NCBI GenBank assembly: GCA_022711355.1
Contig: JAKLFE010000011.1
Coordinates: 27,345 to 91,344 of the forward strand
Direction of reading: 5' to 3'
Origin: Spirochaetota bacterium
GTDB lineage: Bacteria > Spirochaetota > Spirochaetia > Treponematales > Rectinemataceae
DNA length: 64,000 bases
In this document: positions 34,455 to 42,219 of the stretch, in pieces
Position numbering within the stretch: the stretch's first letter is position 1
Layout of the letters: every line of letters begins with the position of its first letter
The notes under the pieces: generated by a model
Databases searched by the model: none
Told to the model about the DNA's origin: nothing
The model's input: the letters and a program-made list of their open reading frames with translations, nothing else
Position numbers and translations under genes: made by a program

Positions 34455-34503
34455 ACTTGTGGGGGCAGATTATTCGGGGTACCGCTTTACTGCGGCGGCC
34501 GGG

Positions 34504-34531
34504 CTGACGCGATAGTATTACTCCGTATACT
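34504..34531 (+). promoter_or_regulatory. Probable promoter of the barrel-lipoprotein pair
   Basis: CTGACG (34504-34509), 16-base spacer, TATACT (34526-34531). The leader of about 55 bases includes GAAGGAG before the ATG at 34594. Confidence 0.5.
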
Positions 34532-34593
34532 GAGGACGAGGAGGCGAGGCTTTAACCCGAGGCGCTTCCCATCGAAAAAACGAAGGAGTAGCT

Positions 34594-35142
34594 ATGAGAC
34601 GCGGATGCATCCTCCTCGCCAGTGTATGCCTGCTCGCGCTGCCCCTCGCCGCGGAGTCCCCGGCGGCGAGGGATTACTCGTGGGGCCTGGTCTTCAACCT
34701 CGGGGATATCCTCTCGCTGGAATCCTACCAGGACGGTTACCAGGCAGGGGCCGGTCTCAAGTATCGTTTCGGGGAGGAGCTCGCCCTCCGCGGCCTCCTC
34801 GGTATCTACTGCAACGAGGACGACGAGGCCGATACGGAATACCAGGCCATCGGCCTGGGCCTGGCCGCTGAGTGGCACCTGGCCCCCGCGCCGGTCTCGC
34901 CCTACGCGGGAGCCCTCGCGGGAGCGCGCTTCCTCTCGGAGACCGACGAGGACAACAAGGTCGACCTCTACTTCGGCGCCCTCTTCGGGGTCGAGCTCGA
35001 GCTCTACCGCAACCTCTCCCTCCTCGCCGAATACGAGCTCGTCGCGAGCTTCGACGCCGACGGCTCCTCCATCAGCCTCGGCGTCTCGGGGACCGAGGGC
35101 GAGGCGGGCGGGGCCCTCCTGGGCCTCGTCGTCTACTTCTAG
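34594..35142 (+). CDS. Small outer-membrane beta-barrel protein
   Basis: A 182-residue protein with signal peptide (MRRGCILLASVCLLALPLAA, cleavage near AAES) and about eight amphipathic strands: YSWGLVFNLGDIL, GAGLKYRF, ELALRGLLGIY, IGLGLAAEWHL, VSPYAGALAGARF and others, ending in ALLGLVVYF with a terminal Phe. This is the pattern of small eight-stranded OmpW/OmpX-like barrels assembled by BamA. GAAGGAG supports the start. The stop is nine bases from the following lipoprotein gene, so the two are probably co-expressed at the cell surface. Confidence 0.78.
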   Translation: MRRGCILLASVCLLALPLAAESPAARDYSWGLVFNLGDILSLESYQDGYQAGAGLKYRFGEELALRGLLGIYCNEDDEADTEYQAIGLGLAAEWHLAPAPVSPYAGALAGARFLSETDEDNKVDLYFGALFGVELELYRNLSLLAEYELVASFDADGSSISLGVSGTEGEAGGALLGLVVYF

Positions 35143-35151
35143 GATGCCGCC

Positions 35152-36036
35152 GTGAAGGCAGCTCTGTTCCCGGCGGCCATCCTGGCAGGGGCCCTCCTCG
35201 CCTCCTGCGAGGGCTGGGCCATCGGCACGGGCATAGGCGGCGAGGATGCCGGAAGGGTCATCGACCACCGCCACGCCGCGCTCGAGGCCCTCCCCGAGCC
35301 CGAGGTGAAGGCCGCCAAGGCCGCGCTCTCGATAGCCTACTGGCACACCTCCCACGGGAGCCAGCTCGTCACGGGCATGGACGGGTTCTTCGGGGGGAAG
35401 GGTCTGTATACGTATGGCTCGTCGCCCGCTTCCGGCGAGCTGCCGCTCGTCGAGCGATCGCCCGACGTGGGCGCCTTCGGCAGTTTCGCGGCCTTCCAAG
35501 ACGATGTGCGAAGCTATCTCGCGGGCAATCCCGGCACGAACGTGGTGATGGCCTCCTGGTGCGGCCAGGTCTCGGGCTCCTCGGAAGAGGCGATCGACGC
35601 CTACCTCGCGGCGATGGACGGGCTCGAGTCCGAGTACACCGGCGTAGCCTTCGTCTACATGACCGGCCACGCCGACGGCTCGGGCCTTGCGGGCAACCTC
35701 CACCTCCGCGACCAGCAGATCCGCGCGTATTGCGAAGAGAACGAGAAGTGGCTCTTCGATTTCTACGACATCGAGTGCTACGACCCCGATGGGGCGTACT
35801 TCGGGGACAAGCTCGTGACCGACGCCTGCAACTACGATTACGATGGGGATGGCGTCGCGGAGGGCGGCGAGTCGGGGCCCTCGGGCGGGGATCGCAACTG
35901 GGCCCTCGACTGGCAGGACGAGCACCCCGGCGAGTGGTGGGACTGCTCCTCGGCCCATTCCCAGAAGCTTAACGCGAACCGCAAGGCCGTCGCGGCCTGG
36001 CGCCTCTTCGCCCGCATCGCGGAGGAGCTGGACTAG
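35152..36036 (+). CDS. Lipoprotein of unknown function with HTSHGSQ motif
   Basis: A 294-residue exported protein with a lipobox LLASC (lipidated Cys19). The mature part contains AYWHTSHGSQLVTGMDGFFGG, VVMASWCGQVSG, FVYMTGHADGSG and WWDCSSAHSQKLNANRKAVA. The spaced His/Ser/Gly and Asp residues hint at an SGNH-hydrolase-like or metal-binding fold, but I do not recognise a named family and assign no activity. The start is GTG at 35152; an ATG at 35144 is out of frame. Its end overlaps the convergent RNase HI gene by four bases. Confidence 0.7.
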   Translation: MKAALFPAAILAGALLASCEGWAIGTGIGGEDAGRVIDHRHAALEALPEPEVKAAKAALSIAYWHTSHGSQLVTGMDGFFGGKGLYTYGSSPASGELPLVERSPDVGAFGSFAAFQDDVRSYLAGNPGTNVVMASWCGQVSGSSEEAIDAYLAAMDGLESEYTGVAFVYMTGHADGSGLAGNLHLRDQQIRAYCEENEKWLFDFYDIECYDPDGAYFGDKLVTDACNYDYDGDGVAEGGESGPSGGDRNWALDWQDEHPGEWWDCSSAHSQKLNANRKAVAAWRLFARIAEELD

Positions 36037-36494
36037 CGGAGCTTGCGGATCTCCTCCTGCACCATCGCGTCGCAGCGCTCGTTGCCCTCGACCCCGGCGT
36101 GGCCCTCGACCCAGAGGAAGCGGGGCTTGACCCGCGCGGCCACGGCGTCCAGCTCCTCCCAGAGCTCGCGGTTCTTCACCGGCTGCCTGGAGGCGGTGCG
36201 CCAGCCGTTTCGCTTCCACGAGGCTATCCACGAGGTGATGCCGTTCTTGACGTACTGGGAGTCGGTGTAGAGGACGACCGGGGCCCCCGGGGCGAGTCGC
36301 TCGGCCTCCTCGAGGGCGGAGATCACCGCGCGGAGCTCCATGCGGTTGTTCGTGGTCGCGGCCTCGCCGCCCGAGCCGCAGATCTCGGCCTGTTCCGCCG
36401 CGCCCTGCGCCGCGCGGCGGAGGACGAAGGCCCAGCCTCCGGGACCGGGGTTGCCGGAGCAGCCCCCGTCGGTGTAGATGACGATGGATTCCAT
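36033..36494 (-). CDS. rnhA: Ribonuclease HI
   Basis: A 153-residue RNase H type 1, degrading RNA in RNA-DNA hybrids. All four active-site acids can be placed: Asp9 (YTDGGCSGNPGPGG), Glu53 (NNRMEL), Asp78 (LYTDSQYV) and Asp142 (GNERCD), with His132 in GHAGVEGN. The basic handle region WIASWKRNGWRT is retained. Length equals the E. coli enzyme (155). ATG at 36494 lacks a Shine-Dalgarno but has a promoter eight bases away. Confidence 0.95.
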   Translation of the reverse strand: MESIVIYTDGGCSGNPGPGGWAFVLRRAAQGAAEQAEICGSGGEAATTNNRMELRAVISALEEAERLAPGAPVVLYTDSQYVKNGITSWIASWKRNGWRTASRQPVKNRELWEELDAVAARVKPRFLWVEGHAGVEGNERCDAMVQEEIRKLR

Positions 36495-36502
36495 GGAGGG
36501 GC

Positions 36503-36532
36503 AGTATGGCGGGGCGGGGAGGGCGGCGTCAA
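36503..36532 (-). promoter_or_regulatory. Promoter of rnhA, leaderless type
   Basis: On the minus strand TTGACG (complement of 36527-36532), 18-base spacer, CATACT (complement of 36503-36508), then eight bases to the ATG. Confidence 0.6.
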
Positions 36533-36545
36533 TCGCCGCCCTCCT

Positions 36546-38423
36546 TCATTTCCAGAGCGTCGAGAGGCCCGGGGCGTAGGTGGCCAGGAGGAGGACCGCG
36601 AACTGGACCGCGAGGTAGGGCAGGGTGTCGCGGACTATCTGCCCGACGGGCTTCTTGAAGGCGTAGCTCGCGAGGAAGAGGTTCATGCCCACGGGCGGGG
36701 TCAGGAAGCCGATGCAGAGGTTCATGATGAAGACCACGCCGAAGTGGACGGGCCCGATGCCGTAGGAGGAGGCCAGGGGGATGAGGAGGGGGGCCACGAC
36801 GAGGATGGCCGAGTATATGTCCATGAGGCAGCCCACGACGAGGAGCAAGACGTTGAGCGCCATCAGGAAGACGAAGCGCGAGGAGATGCGGGCCGTGACC
36901 CAGGCGGCGAAGGCCGCGGGCAGGTTCGCGTCGATGACGTAGTAGGAGAGGGCCCGGGCCGAGGCGAGGATGATGAGGGTGCCGCCGAGCACGGGCAGGC
37001 TCTTGGCCAGGGCCGAGAAGAGTCCCTTGAGGCCGAGCTCGCGCTTGGCGAGGGTCTCGACCAGGGCGATGTAGGCGAGGCAGGCGGCCCCGACCTCGGT
37101 GAGGCCGGCCATGCCGGTGAAGTACAGGACTATGGCGAGGAGCGGCACGAGGAGCTCCAGGGCCGCCGGCTTTAGGGCCCCGGCGGCGGCGGCGAGGGAG
37201 GGGCGCCTCGCCGGGCCCTCGCGCTTGCGCGCGGCGAGGACCCCGGCGGCGCACATCGCGGCGACGAGGGCCAGGCCCGGGACGAGGGCGCCCTTGAAGA
37301 GGGAGACCACGTCGAAGCCTCCCGAGCCGCTGTAGATGAACTGGGCGTTGATGCCGTAGACGATGACGGCGGCGCTCGGCGGGAGGAGGAGGCCGATGGT
37401 CCCGCTCGCCGCCACGAGGCCCCGGGCCTTGTCCTCCGGGTACTCCCCCGAGTCGACCAGGGCCGCGGCGAGGAGGCCGCCGAGGGCGAGGATGGTGATG
37501 CCGTTCGCCCCGGTGAAGGTGGTGAAGAAGGCGCAGGCCAGCACGGCGACCACGGCCTCGCCGCCGCGGATCCAGCCGAAGAGGGCGCTCAGCACCGCGA
37601 TGAGGCGCTTGCCCGCCCCCGTCTCCGCGAGGAGGAAGCCGACGAGGGCGAAGAGGGGTATGGGGGCTATGGAGCCGCCGCGGAGGAGGGAGTAGGCCTC
37701 GCTCGGGGCGAGCTCGAGGAAGGAGCCCGAGGCCGCGAAGAGGATCGAGGCGACGCCGCCGAGGACGCAGAAGATGGGGGCGCCGAGGAAGGCCGCGAGG
37801 ACGAAGGCCAGGATCAGGGGTATGGCGAGGGCCGAGGCGGCGAGCTGGGCAGCCTGGGCCAGGGAGTCGAGGAAGGGCGGGGCGGAGCCGAAGGCGACGG
37901 CGGCGAGGTTGCGGATCGAGGAGGAGGCGAGGAGGCTGCCCAGCGCGAGGCCGGCGGCCGAGGCCCAGCGCCGCGAGGCGGCCAATCCGGGCTTCCCGAC
38001 CATGGCCGCGCACATGACGAGGTAGCCCAGCGGCATGGCCGCCGCGAAGAGCTCGGCGGGGATGAAGCCGGCGAGGGAGCCGGCGGAGAAGCCCTGGGGC
38101 ACGAAGGCGAGTGCGGCCCAGAAGAAGGCGGCCTGGGCCAGGGAGGCCATGAGGTCGGCGAAGGCGAGGGCCGCGGCCGCCAGGCGGCCCTTCTCGGGAT
38201 CGGGGCTCGCGAGGGCGAGGTGGCGGCGGTCCAGCGAGGCGAGGCCGGCCGAGACGAAGGCGAGGACGAGGACCGCGTGGTTGGCGATGGAGGAGGCGCC
38301 GGCGATGCCCTTCCAGAAGAGGCGGGCGGCGACCAGGTCGGCGAGGGGGAGGACGACGAGGGCGGCTACGGCCGCGACGGCGATGCCCTCGAGCGCGGTC
38401 CGCGGCGCGCGGCGGAGGCTCAT
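36546..38423 (-). CDS. TRAP transporter fused small/large permease (DctQM / TatQ-M)
   Basis: A 625-residue inner-membrane protein. Residues 1-190 form the four-helix DctQ-like subunit, and the rest is the DctM-like large subunit with 11-12 helices. It includes GAPIFCVLGGVASILF, FFTTFTGANGITILALGG (helical hairpin and substrate region) and GFLTPPVGMNLFLASYAF near the end. Such fusions are typical of spirochaete TatQ-M. ATG at 38423 overlaps the binding-protein stop in ATGA. The transporter uses an ion gradient to import an organic acid or hydrophobic ligand. Confidence 0.92.
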   Translation of the reverse strand: MSLRRAPRTALEGIAVAAVAALVVLPLADLVAARLFWKGIAGASSIANHAVLVLAFVSAGLASLDRRHLALASPDPEKGRLAAAALAFADLMASLAQAAFFWAALAFVPQGFSAGSLAGFIPAELFAAAMPLGYLVMCAAMVGKPGLAASRRWASAAGLALGSLLASSSIRNLAAVAFGSAPPFLDSLAQAAQLAASALAIPLILAFVLAAFLGAPIFCVLGGVASILFAASGSFLELAPSEAYSLLRGGSIAPIPLFALVGFLLAETGAGKRLIAVLSALFGWIRGGEAVVAVLACAFFTTFTGANGITILALGGLLAAALVDSGEYPEDKARGLVAASGTIGLLLPPSAAVIVYGINAQFIYSGSGGFDVVSLFKGALVPGLALVAAMCAAGVLAARKREGPARRPSLAAAAGALKPAALELLVPLLAIVLYFTGMAGLTEVGAACLAYIALVETLAKRELGLKGLFSALAKSLPVLGGTLIILASARALSYYVIDANLPAAFAAWVTARISSRFVFLMALNVLLLVVGCLMDIYSAILVVAPLLIPLASSYGIGPVHFGVVFIMNLCIGFLTPPVGMNLFLASYAFKKPVGQIVRDTLPYLAVQFAVLLLATYAPGLSTLWK

Positions 38424-39442
38424 CGGGCGGCCCGCGCCTTCGCGAGGGCCGCGTCGATCGCGCCGAGGATTTCGTCGGAGAACATCTCGGCGATGAGGCC
38501 GTCGCGCCTCGACGTGATCATGGCGTCCCAGCGCTTGGGCGCGTCGGCCGGGGCCTGGGGCAGGGCGAGCCCGTCGCGGCGCATCGCGGCTATCGCGTCC
38601 TCCTCGAGCTTGGCGCTGTCGGCGCTGATGCGGGCGGCGTTCTCGAGGAGGACCGCCTCGAGCTTGGGGCGGATATCGGCGGGGATCTTGGCCCAGCTGG
38701 ACTTGTTGAAGACGACGGCCCCGATGAAGGGCGAGACGCGGAAGGAGCTCATGTAGGCGAGCTTGCCCCGCACCTGGGACCAGAGGCTCGCGACGTAGAC
38801 CGGGCTGACGAGGATCGAGTCGACGGCGTTCGAGTTGAGCTGGAGGAGGAAGGCGCCGAGGTCGCCCTTGACCGTGCGGGCCCCCAGGCTCTGCAGGAGC
38901 CTGGTCACCTTCTCGTCGACGGGATCGACCGAGACGCGCATCCGGGCGAGGTCCTCGGGATAGACGATCGGCTGGCGGGAGAAGGTCCTGATCCAGCCGC
39001 CGCGGGAGAAGGCGAGGAGCTCGTAGCGATCGCCGATGCTCTTGCGGACGAGGGGCGTCATCGCCTCGAGCACGGCGTCGAACTCGGCGTCGCTGCGGAC
39101 GAGGGAGGGCAGGGAGAGGGCGAGGCTGTCGGGGTAGAGCTCGGCGAGGCCGATGGTGGTGAGGAGGGCCCCGTCGATGCCGAGCCGCATCTTCTGGATG
39201 ATGTCCGATTCGCTCGCGACCCGGACGCTCTGGGGGAAGGTCAGCTTGACCTGGCCGCCCGAGGCCCGGTCGAAATCTGCCGCGAGGCGCTTCAGCCCCA
39301 GGTCCCAGGGGCTGTTGACCGGGACGTTGGCCGCCATCTTGAGCGCGATGGGGGCGGCGGCGGCCGGGGCCGCGGCGAGGAGGCCGAGCGCGAGGGCGAG
39401 GCCGGCGAAGGCGGAGGGGCTGCGGGCGCTGGATGCTGCCAT
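38420..39442 (-). CDS. TRAP transporter substrate-binding protein (DctP / TatP)
   Basis: A 340-residue periplasmic binding protein. The signal peptide spans about residues 1-30 (LALALGLLAAAPAAAAPI). DctP-family segments include LKMAANVPVNSPWDLGLKRL at the mature N-terminus, LGIDGALLTTIGLAELYPD and the hinge AFSRGGWIRTFSRQPI, although the usual carboxylate-binding Arg motif is not obvious. In T. pallidum the orthologous TatP partner binds TatT and appears to carry hydrophobic ligands. Starts three bases after the tatT stop. Confidence 0.9.
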   Translation of the reverse strand: MAASSARSPSAFAGLALALGLLAAAPAAAAPIALKMAANVPVNSPWDLGLKRLAADFDRASGGQVKLTFPQSVRVASESDIIQKMRLGIDGALLTTIGLAELYPDSLALSLPSLVRSDAEFDAVLEAMTPLVRKSIGDRYELLAFSRGGWIRTFSRQPIVYPEDLARMRVSVDPVDEKVTRLLQSLGARTVKGDLGAFLLQLNSNAVDSILVSPVYVASLWSQVRGKLAYMSSFRVSPFIGAVVFNKSSWAKIPADIRPKLEAVLLENAARISADSAKLEEDAIAAMRRDGLALPQAPADAPKRWDAMITSRRDGLIAEMFSDEILGAIDAALAKARAAR

Positions 39443-39445
39443 GCT

Positions 39446-40351
39446 TCATTCTCCCTTGTCGATGATGAAGTAGCGGTCGGCGGTATCGAGGAGGAAACGG
39501 GCGTCCCGCCGCGCGAGCTCGGCGGCGAGGCGGTTCTCGGGGCGGGCGGCGGGGTCCAGGGCGAGGGCCCGCTCGAGGGCGGCGCGGTAGCCCTCGTAGT
39601 CATCGTCGGGGCGGCAGATGGAGGTCGCGTAGGCCACGAAGAGGGAGGCCGAGCGCCCCCCGGAGTAGGAGAGGGCCTTCTCGTAGGCCGCGAGGGCCTT
39701 GGCGCGGTCCCCGCCGAGGTAGGCCGGGAGGCCCGCGTAGTACTGCAGGTAGAATTCCTGGATCGCTCCCTCGTTCCAGCCGGGCTCGAGCTCGGCGGCG
39801 CGGGCGACGAGGAGGCCGGCGACGCCCAGGTTGCCCGCGCTCTCGAAATCGAGGGGGTTGAGGCCGAAGGCCGACATGATCGAGGCGGCCGACCAGTAGA
39901 GGAGGGGGACGTCGGCCGCGCGCAGGCGGCCGAGGGGCCCGGCGTCGCCCTCCCTCGCGGCGGCGAGGGCGCCCGGGGCGCGGGCCTCGAGGGCCGCCGC
40001 GAGCATGCGGAAGGCGCGGCGGTAGAGGGCCCCGGCCCGATCGGCCGCGGCCTTGCGCTCCTCGAAGCGCTCGTCGGGGAGCCGGGAGGCCGGGCCGTAG
40101 ACGAAGGCGTTCGCGTACATGACGTAGAGGGAGGCCGTGGTCACGGCCTTGTCCCGGTCCTTCGGGTCGGCGGCCTGGAGCATCTCGCTCGCCTTGATGA
40201 AGGTGGGCAGGGCGGCCGCGGCGAGCTCGGGGTCCTCCTCCCCGGTGAAGACCGCCTGGGCCTTCGAGGCGGCCCCGAGGACGGCGCAGGATCCGAGGGA
40301 GAGGGAGGCCGCCGCGGCGCAGGCGGCGGCCAGGAGGGTCGCTCGGTTCAT
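39446..40351 (-). CDS. tatT: TatT: TRAP-associated TPR lipoprotein
   Basis: A 301-residue lipoprotein (lipobox SLGSC, Cys22) made almost wholly of helices forming four TPR-like hairpins, e.g. VTTASLYVMYANAFVYGPAS and AAYEKALSYSGG. The sequence matches the TatT family described for T. pallidum Tp0956. There it is a trimer with a central pore that binds the TRAP binding protein and is thought to hold hydrophobic molecules. Gene order tatT-tatP-tatQM is identical. ATG at 40351 directly follows a leaderless-type promoter. Confidence 0.9.
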   Translation of the reverse strand: MNRATLLAAACAAAASLSLGSCAVLGAASKAQAVFTGEEDPELAAAALPTFIKASEMLQAADPKDRDKAVTTASLYVMYANAFVYGPASRLPDERFEERKAAADRAGALYRRAFRMLAAALEARAPGALAAAREGDAGPLGRLRAADVPLLYWSAASIMSAFGLNPLDFESAGNLGVAGLLVARAAELEPGWNEGAIQEFYLQYYAGLPAYLGGDRAKALAAYEKALSYSGGRSASLFVAYATSICRPDDDYEGYRAALERALALDPAARPENRLAAELARRDARFLLDTADRYFIIDKGE

Positions 40352-40357
40352 GCGGAC

Positions 40358-40386
40358 AGTATGGCTCAAGCCGGCTCACCCCGCAA
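40358..40386 (-). promoter_or_regulatory. Promoter of the tat (TRAP) operon, leaderless type
   Basis: On the minus strand TTGCGG (complement of 40381-40386), 17-base spacer, CATACT (complement of 40358-40363), six bases, ATG at 40351. No Shine-Dalgarno. Confidence 0.65.
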
Positions 40387-40415
40387 TACCTGGCGCCTCC
40401 CCGAGCGCTTTCCGC

Positions 40416-40444
40416 TTGCCCCTCGCCCGGCCCGAGGGTACACT
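40416..40444 (+). promoter_or_regulatory. Promoter of the ABC exporter operon, near-leaderless
   Basis: TTGCCC (40416-40421), 17-base spacer, TACACT (40439-40444), nine bases to the ATG at 40454. It is the same hexamer pair as before the GH127-like gene. Confidence 0.68.
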
Positions 40445-40453
40445 GGGGCCCCA

Positions 40454-42217
40454 ATGCTCCGAGAATACCGAACCGCACTGCCCTACCTCCGCGAGCACCG
40501 CGGCAGGTACGCCGCCGGCGCCCTCTGCCTCCTCGTCGTCGACGGCTCGCAGGTCCTCATGCCCCAGCTCGTCAAGCGCGCGGTGGACCTCGTCTCCTCG
40601 GGCGCATTCTCCCGGCGCGAGGTCCTCGAGGTCTGCCTCTGGATGCTCCTGGCCGCCCTGGCCATCGCGGTCTCGCGCTTCCTCTGGCGCTACTTCATCC
40701 ACGGCTCCTCGCGCCGCATCGAGGCCGCGATGCGCGACGCCTTGTTCTCGCGGCTCATGGACCTCTCCGCCGGCTATTTCCAGGCCAACAAGACCGGCGA
40801 CCTCATGGCCCGGGCCACCAACGACCTCGGGAACGTCCGGCAGGCCCTCGGCATGGGCTTCGTCACCCTCTTCGACGGGGTCTTCATGACGGCGGCCGTC
40901 CTGGTCGCCATGTTCGCCCAGAACCCGCGGGTAGCCCTCCTCGCCGTGATCCCCCTGCCGGCCATCACCCTCCTCATCCTCGGCTTCGGGGGCATGGTGG
41001 GCCGGCGCTTCCACAAGGTCCAGGAGCTCTACTCCCGGCTCTCGGGCATCGCGCAGGAGACGATGTCCGGCATACGGGTGGTCAAGTCGTTCGTGAAGGA
41101 GGAGCGCTTCGCCTCGGATTTCTCCGAGGCGAACGACCGCTACGCCGAGGCCTCCCTCTCCGTCGCGAAGGTCTTCGCCTTCTTCTTCCCCCTCATCTCC
41201 TTCCTCTCCGGGCTCACGACGGCCATCCTCATCCTGGCGGGGGGGCGGGCCGTGCTCGGCAACGCGATGAGCCCCGGCGAGATCGTCGCCATGCTCGCCT
41301 ACCTCGAGATGCTCATCTGGCCGATGATCAGCGCGGGCTTCACCGTCACCATGCTCCAGCGGGGGGCCGCGAGCCTGTCCCGCGTGGCCGAGGTCCTCTC
41401 CGCCGAGCCGGCCATCGCCTCGGCCCCCGGCGCCATCCGCGGCCGTCCATCGGGATCCGTCGAGCTGCGGGAGCTGAGCCTGACCTATGGCGGGGCCGGC
41501 CGGCCCGCCCTCGAGGGCGTCTCGCTGCGCCTGCCCGAGGGATCGACCCTCGGCGTCCTCGGCCGGGTCGGGTCGGGCAAGTCCACCCTCCTCAAGGCCC
41601 TGCCCCGGCTCGTCGAGCCGCCTCCCGGCACGGTCTTCGTGGGGGGGCGAGACGTCCTCTCCCTCGACCTGGGCGACCTGCGCCGCGCCTTCGGCTTCGT
41701 TCCCCAGGACTCCTTCCTCTTCTCCGATACGGTGGCGGCCAACGTGCGCTTCGCCGTCCCGGAGCTCGGCGAGGAGCGCTTCCGGAGGGTGGTCTCGATC
41801 GCGGCCCTCGACCGCGACGTCGAGCTCTTCCCCGCCGGCTGGGAGACGGTCGTGGGGGAGCGGGGCATGACCCTCTCGGGAGGCCAGAAGCAGCGGGTGG
41901 CCATAGCCCGGGCCCTCGCAGCCGACCCGGCCATCCTCGTCCTCGACGACGCCCTCTCCGCGGTGGACGCCGAGACGGAGAAGGCCATCCTCGCCGCACT
42001 CCTCCGCGAGCGCGCGGGGCGCACGAACATCCTGGTCTCGCACCGCGTCTCGACCCTGCGGAACGCCGACCTCGTCGTGGTCCTCGACGAGGGCCGCGTC
42101 GCGCAGAGCGGCAGCCACGCCGAGCTCCTCGCGGACTCGGGCGGCTACTACGCCGAGATGGCCCGCCTCCAGGAGCTCGAGGCGGGCTACGGCTCCGGCG
42201 CGGCGGGGAGGGCATAG
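40454..42217 (+). CDS. ABC exporter half-transporter, degenerate-site subunit
   Basis: A 587-residue protein with an N-terminal six-helix exporter domain and a C-terminal ATPase. Walker A is GRVGSGKST and the signature MTLSGGQKQR is intact. Walker B ends in LVLDDALS with Asp in place of the catalytic Glu. This is the mark of the TM287/LmrC-type subunit of a heterodimer in which one ATP site is inactive. Pairs with the next gene, two bases downstream. Substrate (drug, lipid or peptide) is not predictable. Confidence 0.92.
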   Translation: MLREYRTALPYLREHRGRYAAGALCLLVVDGSQVLMPQLVKRAVDLVSSGAFSRREVLEVCLWMLLAALAIAVSRFLWRYFIHGSSRRIEAAMRDALFSRLMDLSAGYFQANKTGDLMARATNDLGNVRQALGMGFVTLFDGVFMTAAVLVAMFAQNPRVALLAVIPLPAITLLILGFGGMVGRRFHKVQELYSRLSGIAQETMSGIRVVKSFVKEERFASDFSEANDRYAEASLSVAKVFAFFFPLISFLSGLTTAILILAGGRAVLGNAMSPGEIVAMLAYLEMLIWPMISAGFTVTMLQRGAASLSRVAEVLSAEPAIASAPGAIRGRPSGSVELRELSLTYGGAGRPALEGVSLRLPEGSTLGVLGRVGSGKSTLLKALPRLVEPPPGTVFVGGRDVLSLDLGDLRRAFGFVPQDSFLFSDTVAANVRFAVPELGEERFRRVVSIAALDRDVELFPAGWETVVGERGMTLSGGQKQRVAIARALAADPAILVLDDALSAVDAETEKAILAALLRERAGRTNILVSHRVSTLRNADLVVVLDEGRVAQSGSHAELLADSGGYYAEMARLQELEAGYGSGAAGRA

Positions 42218-42219
42218 CC

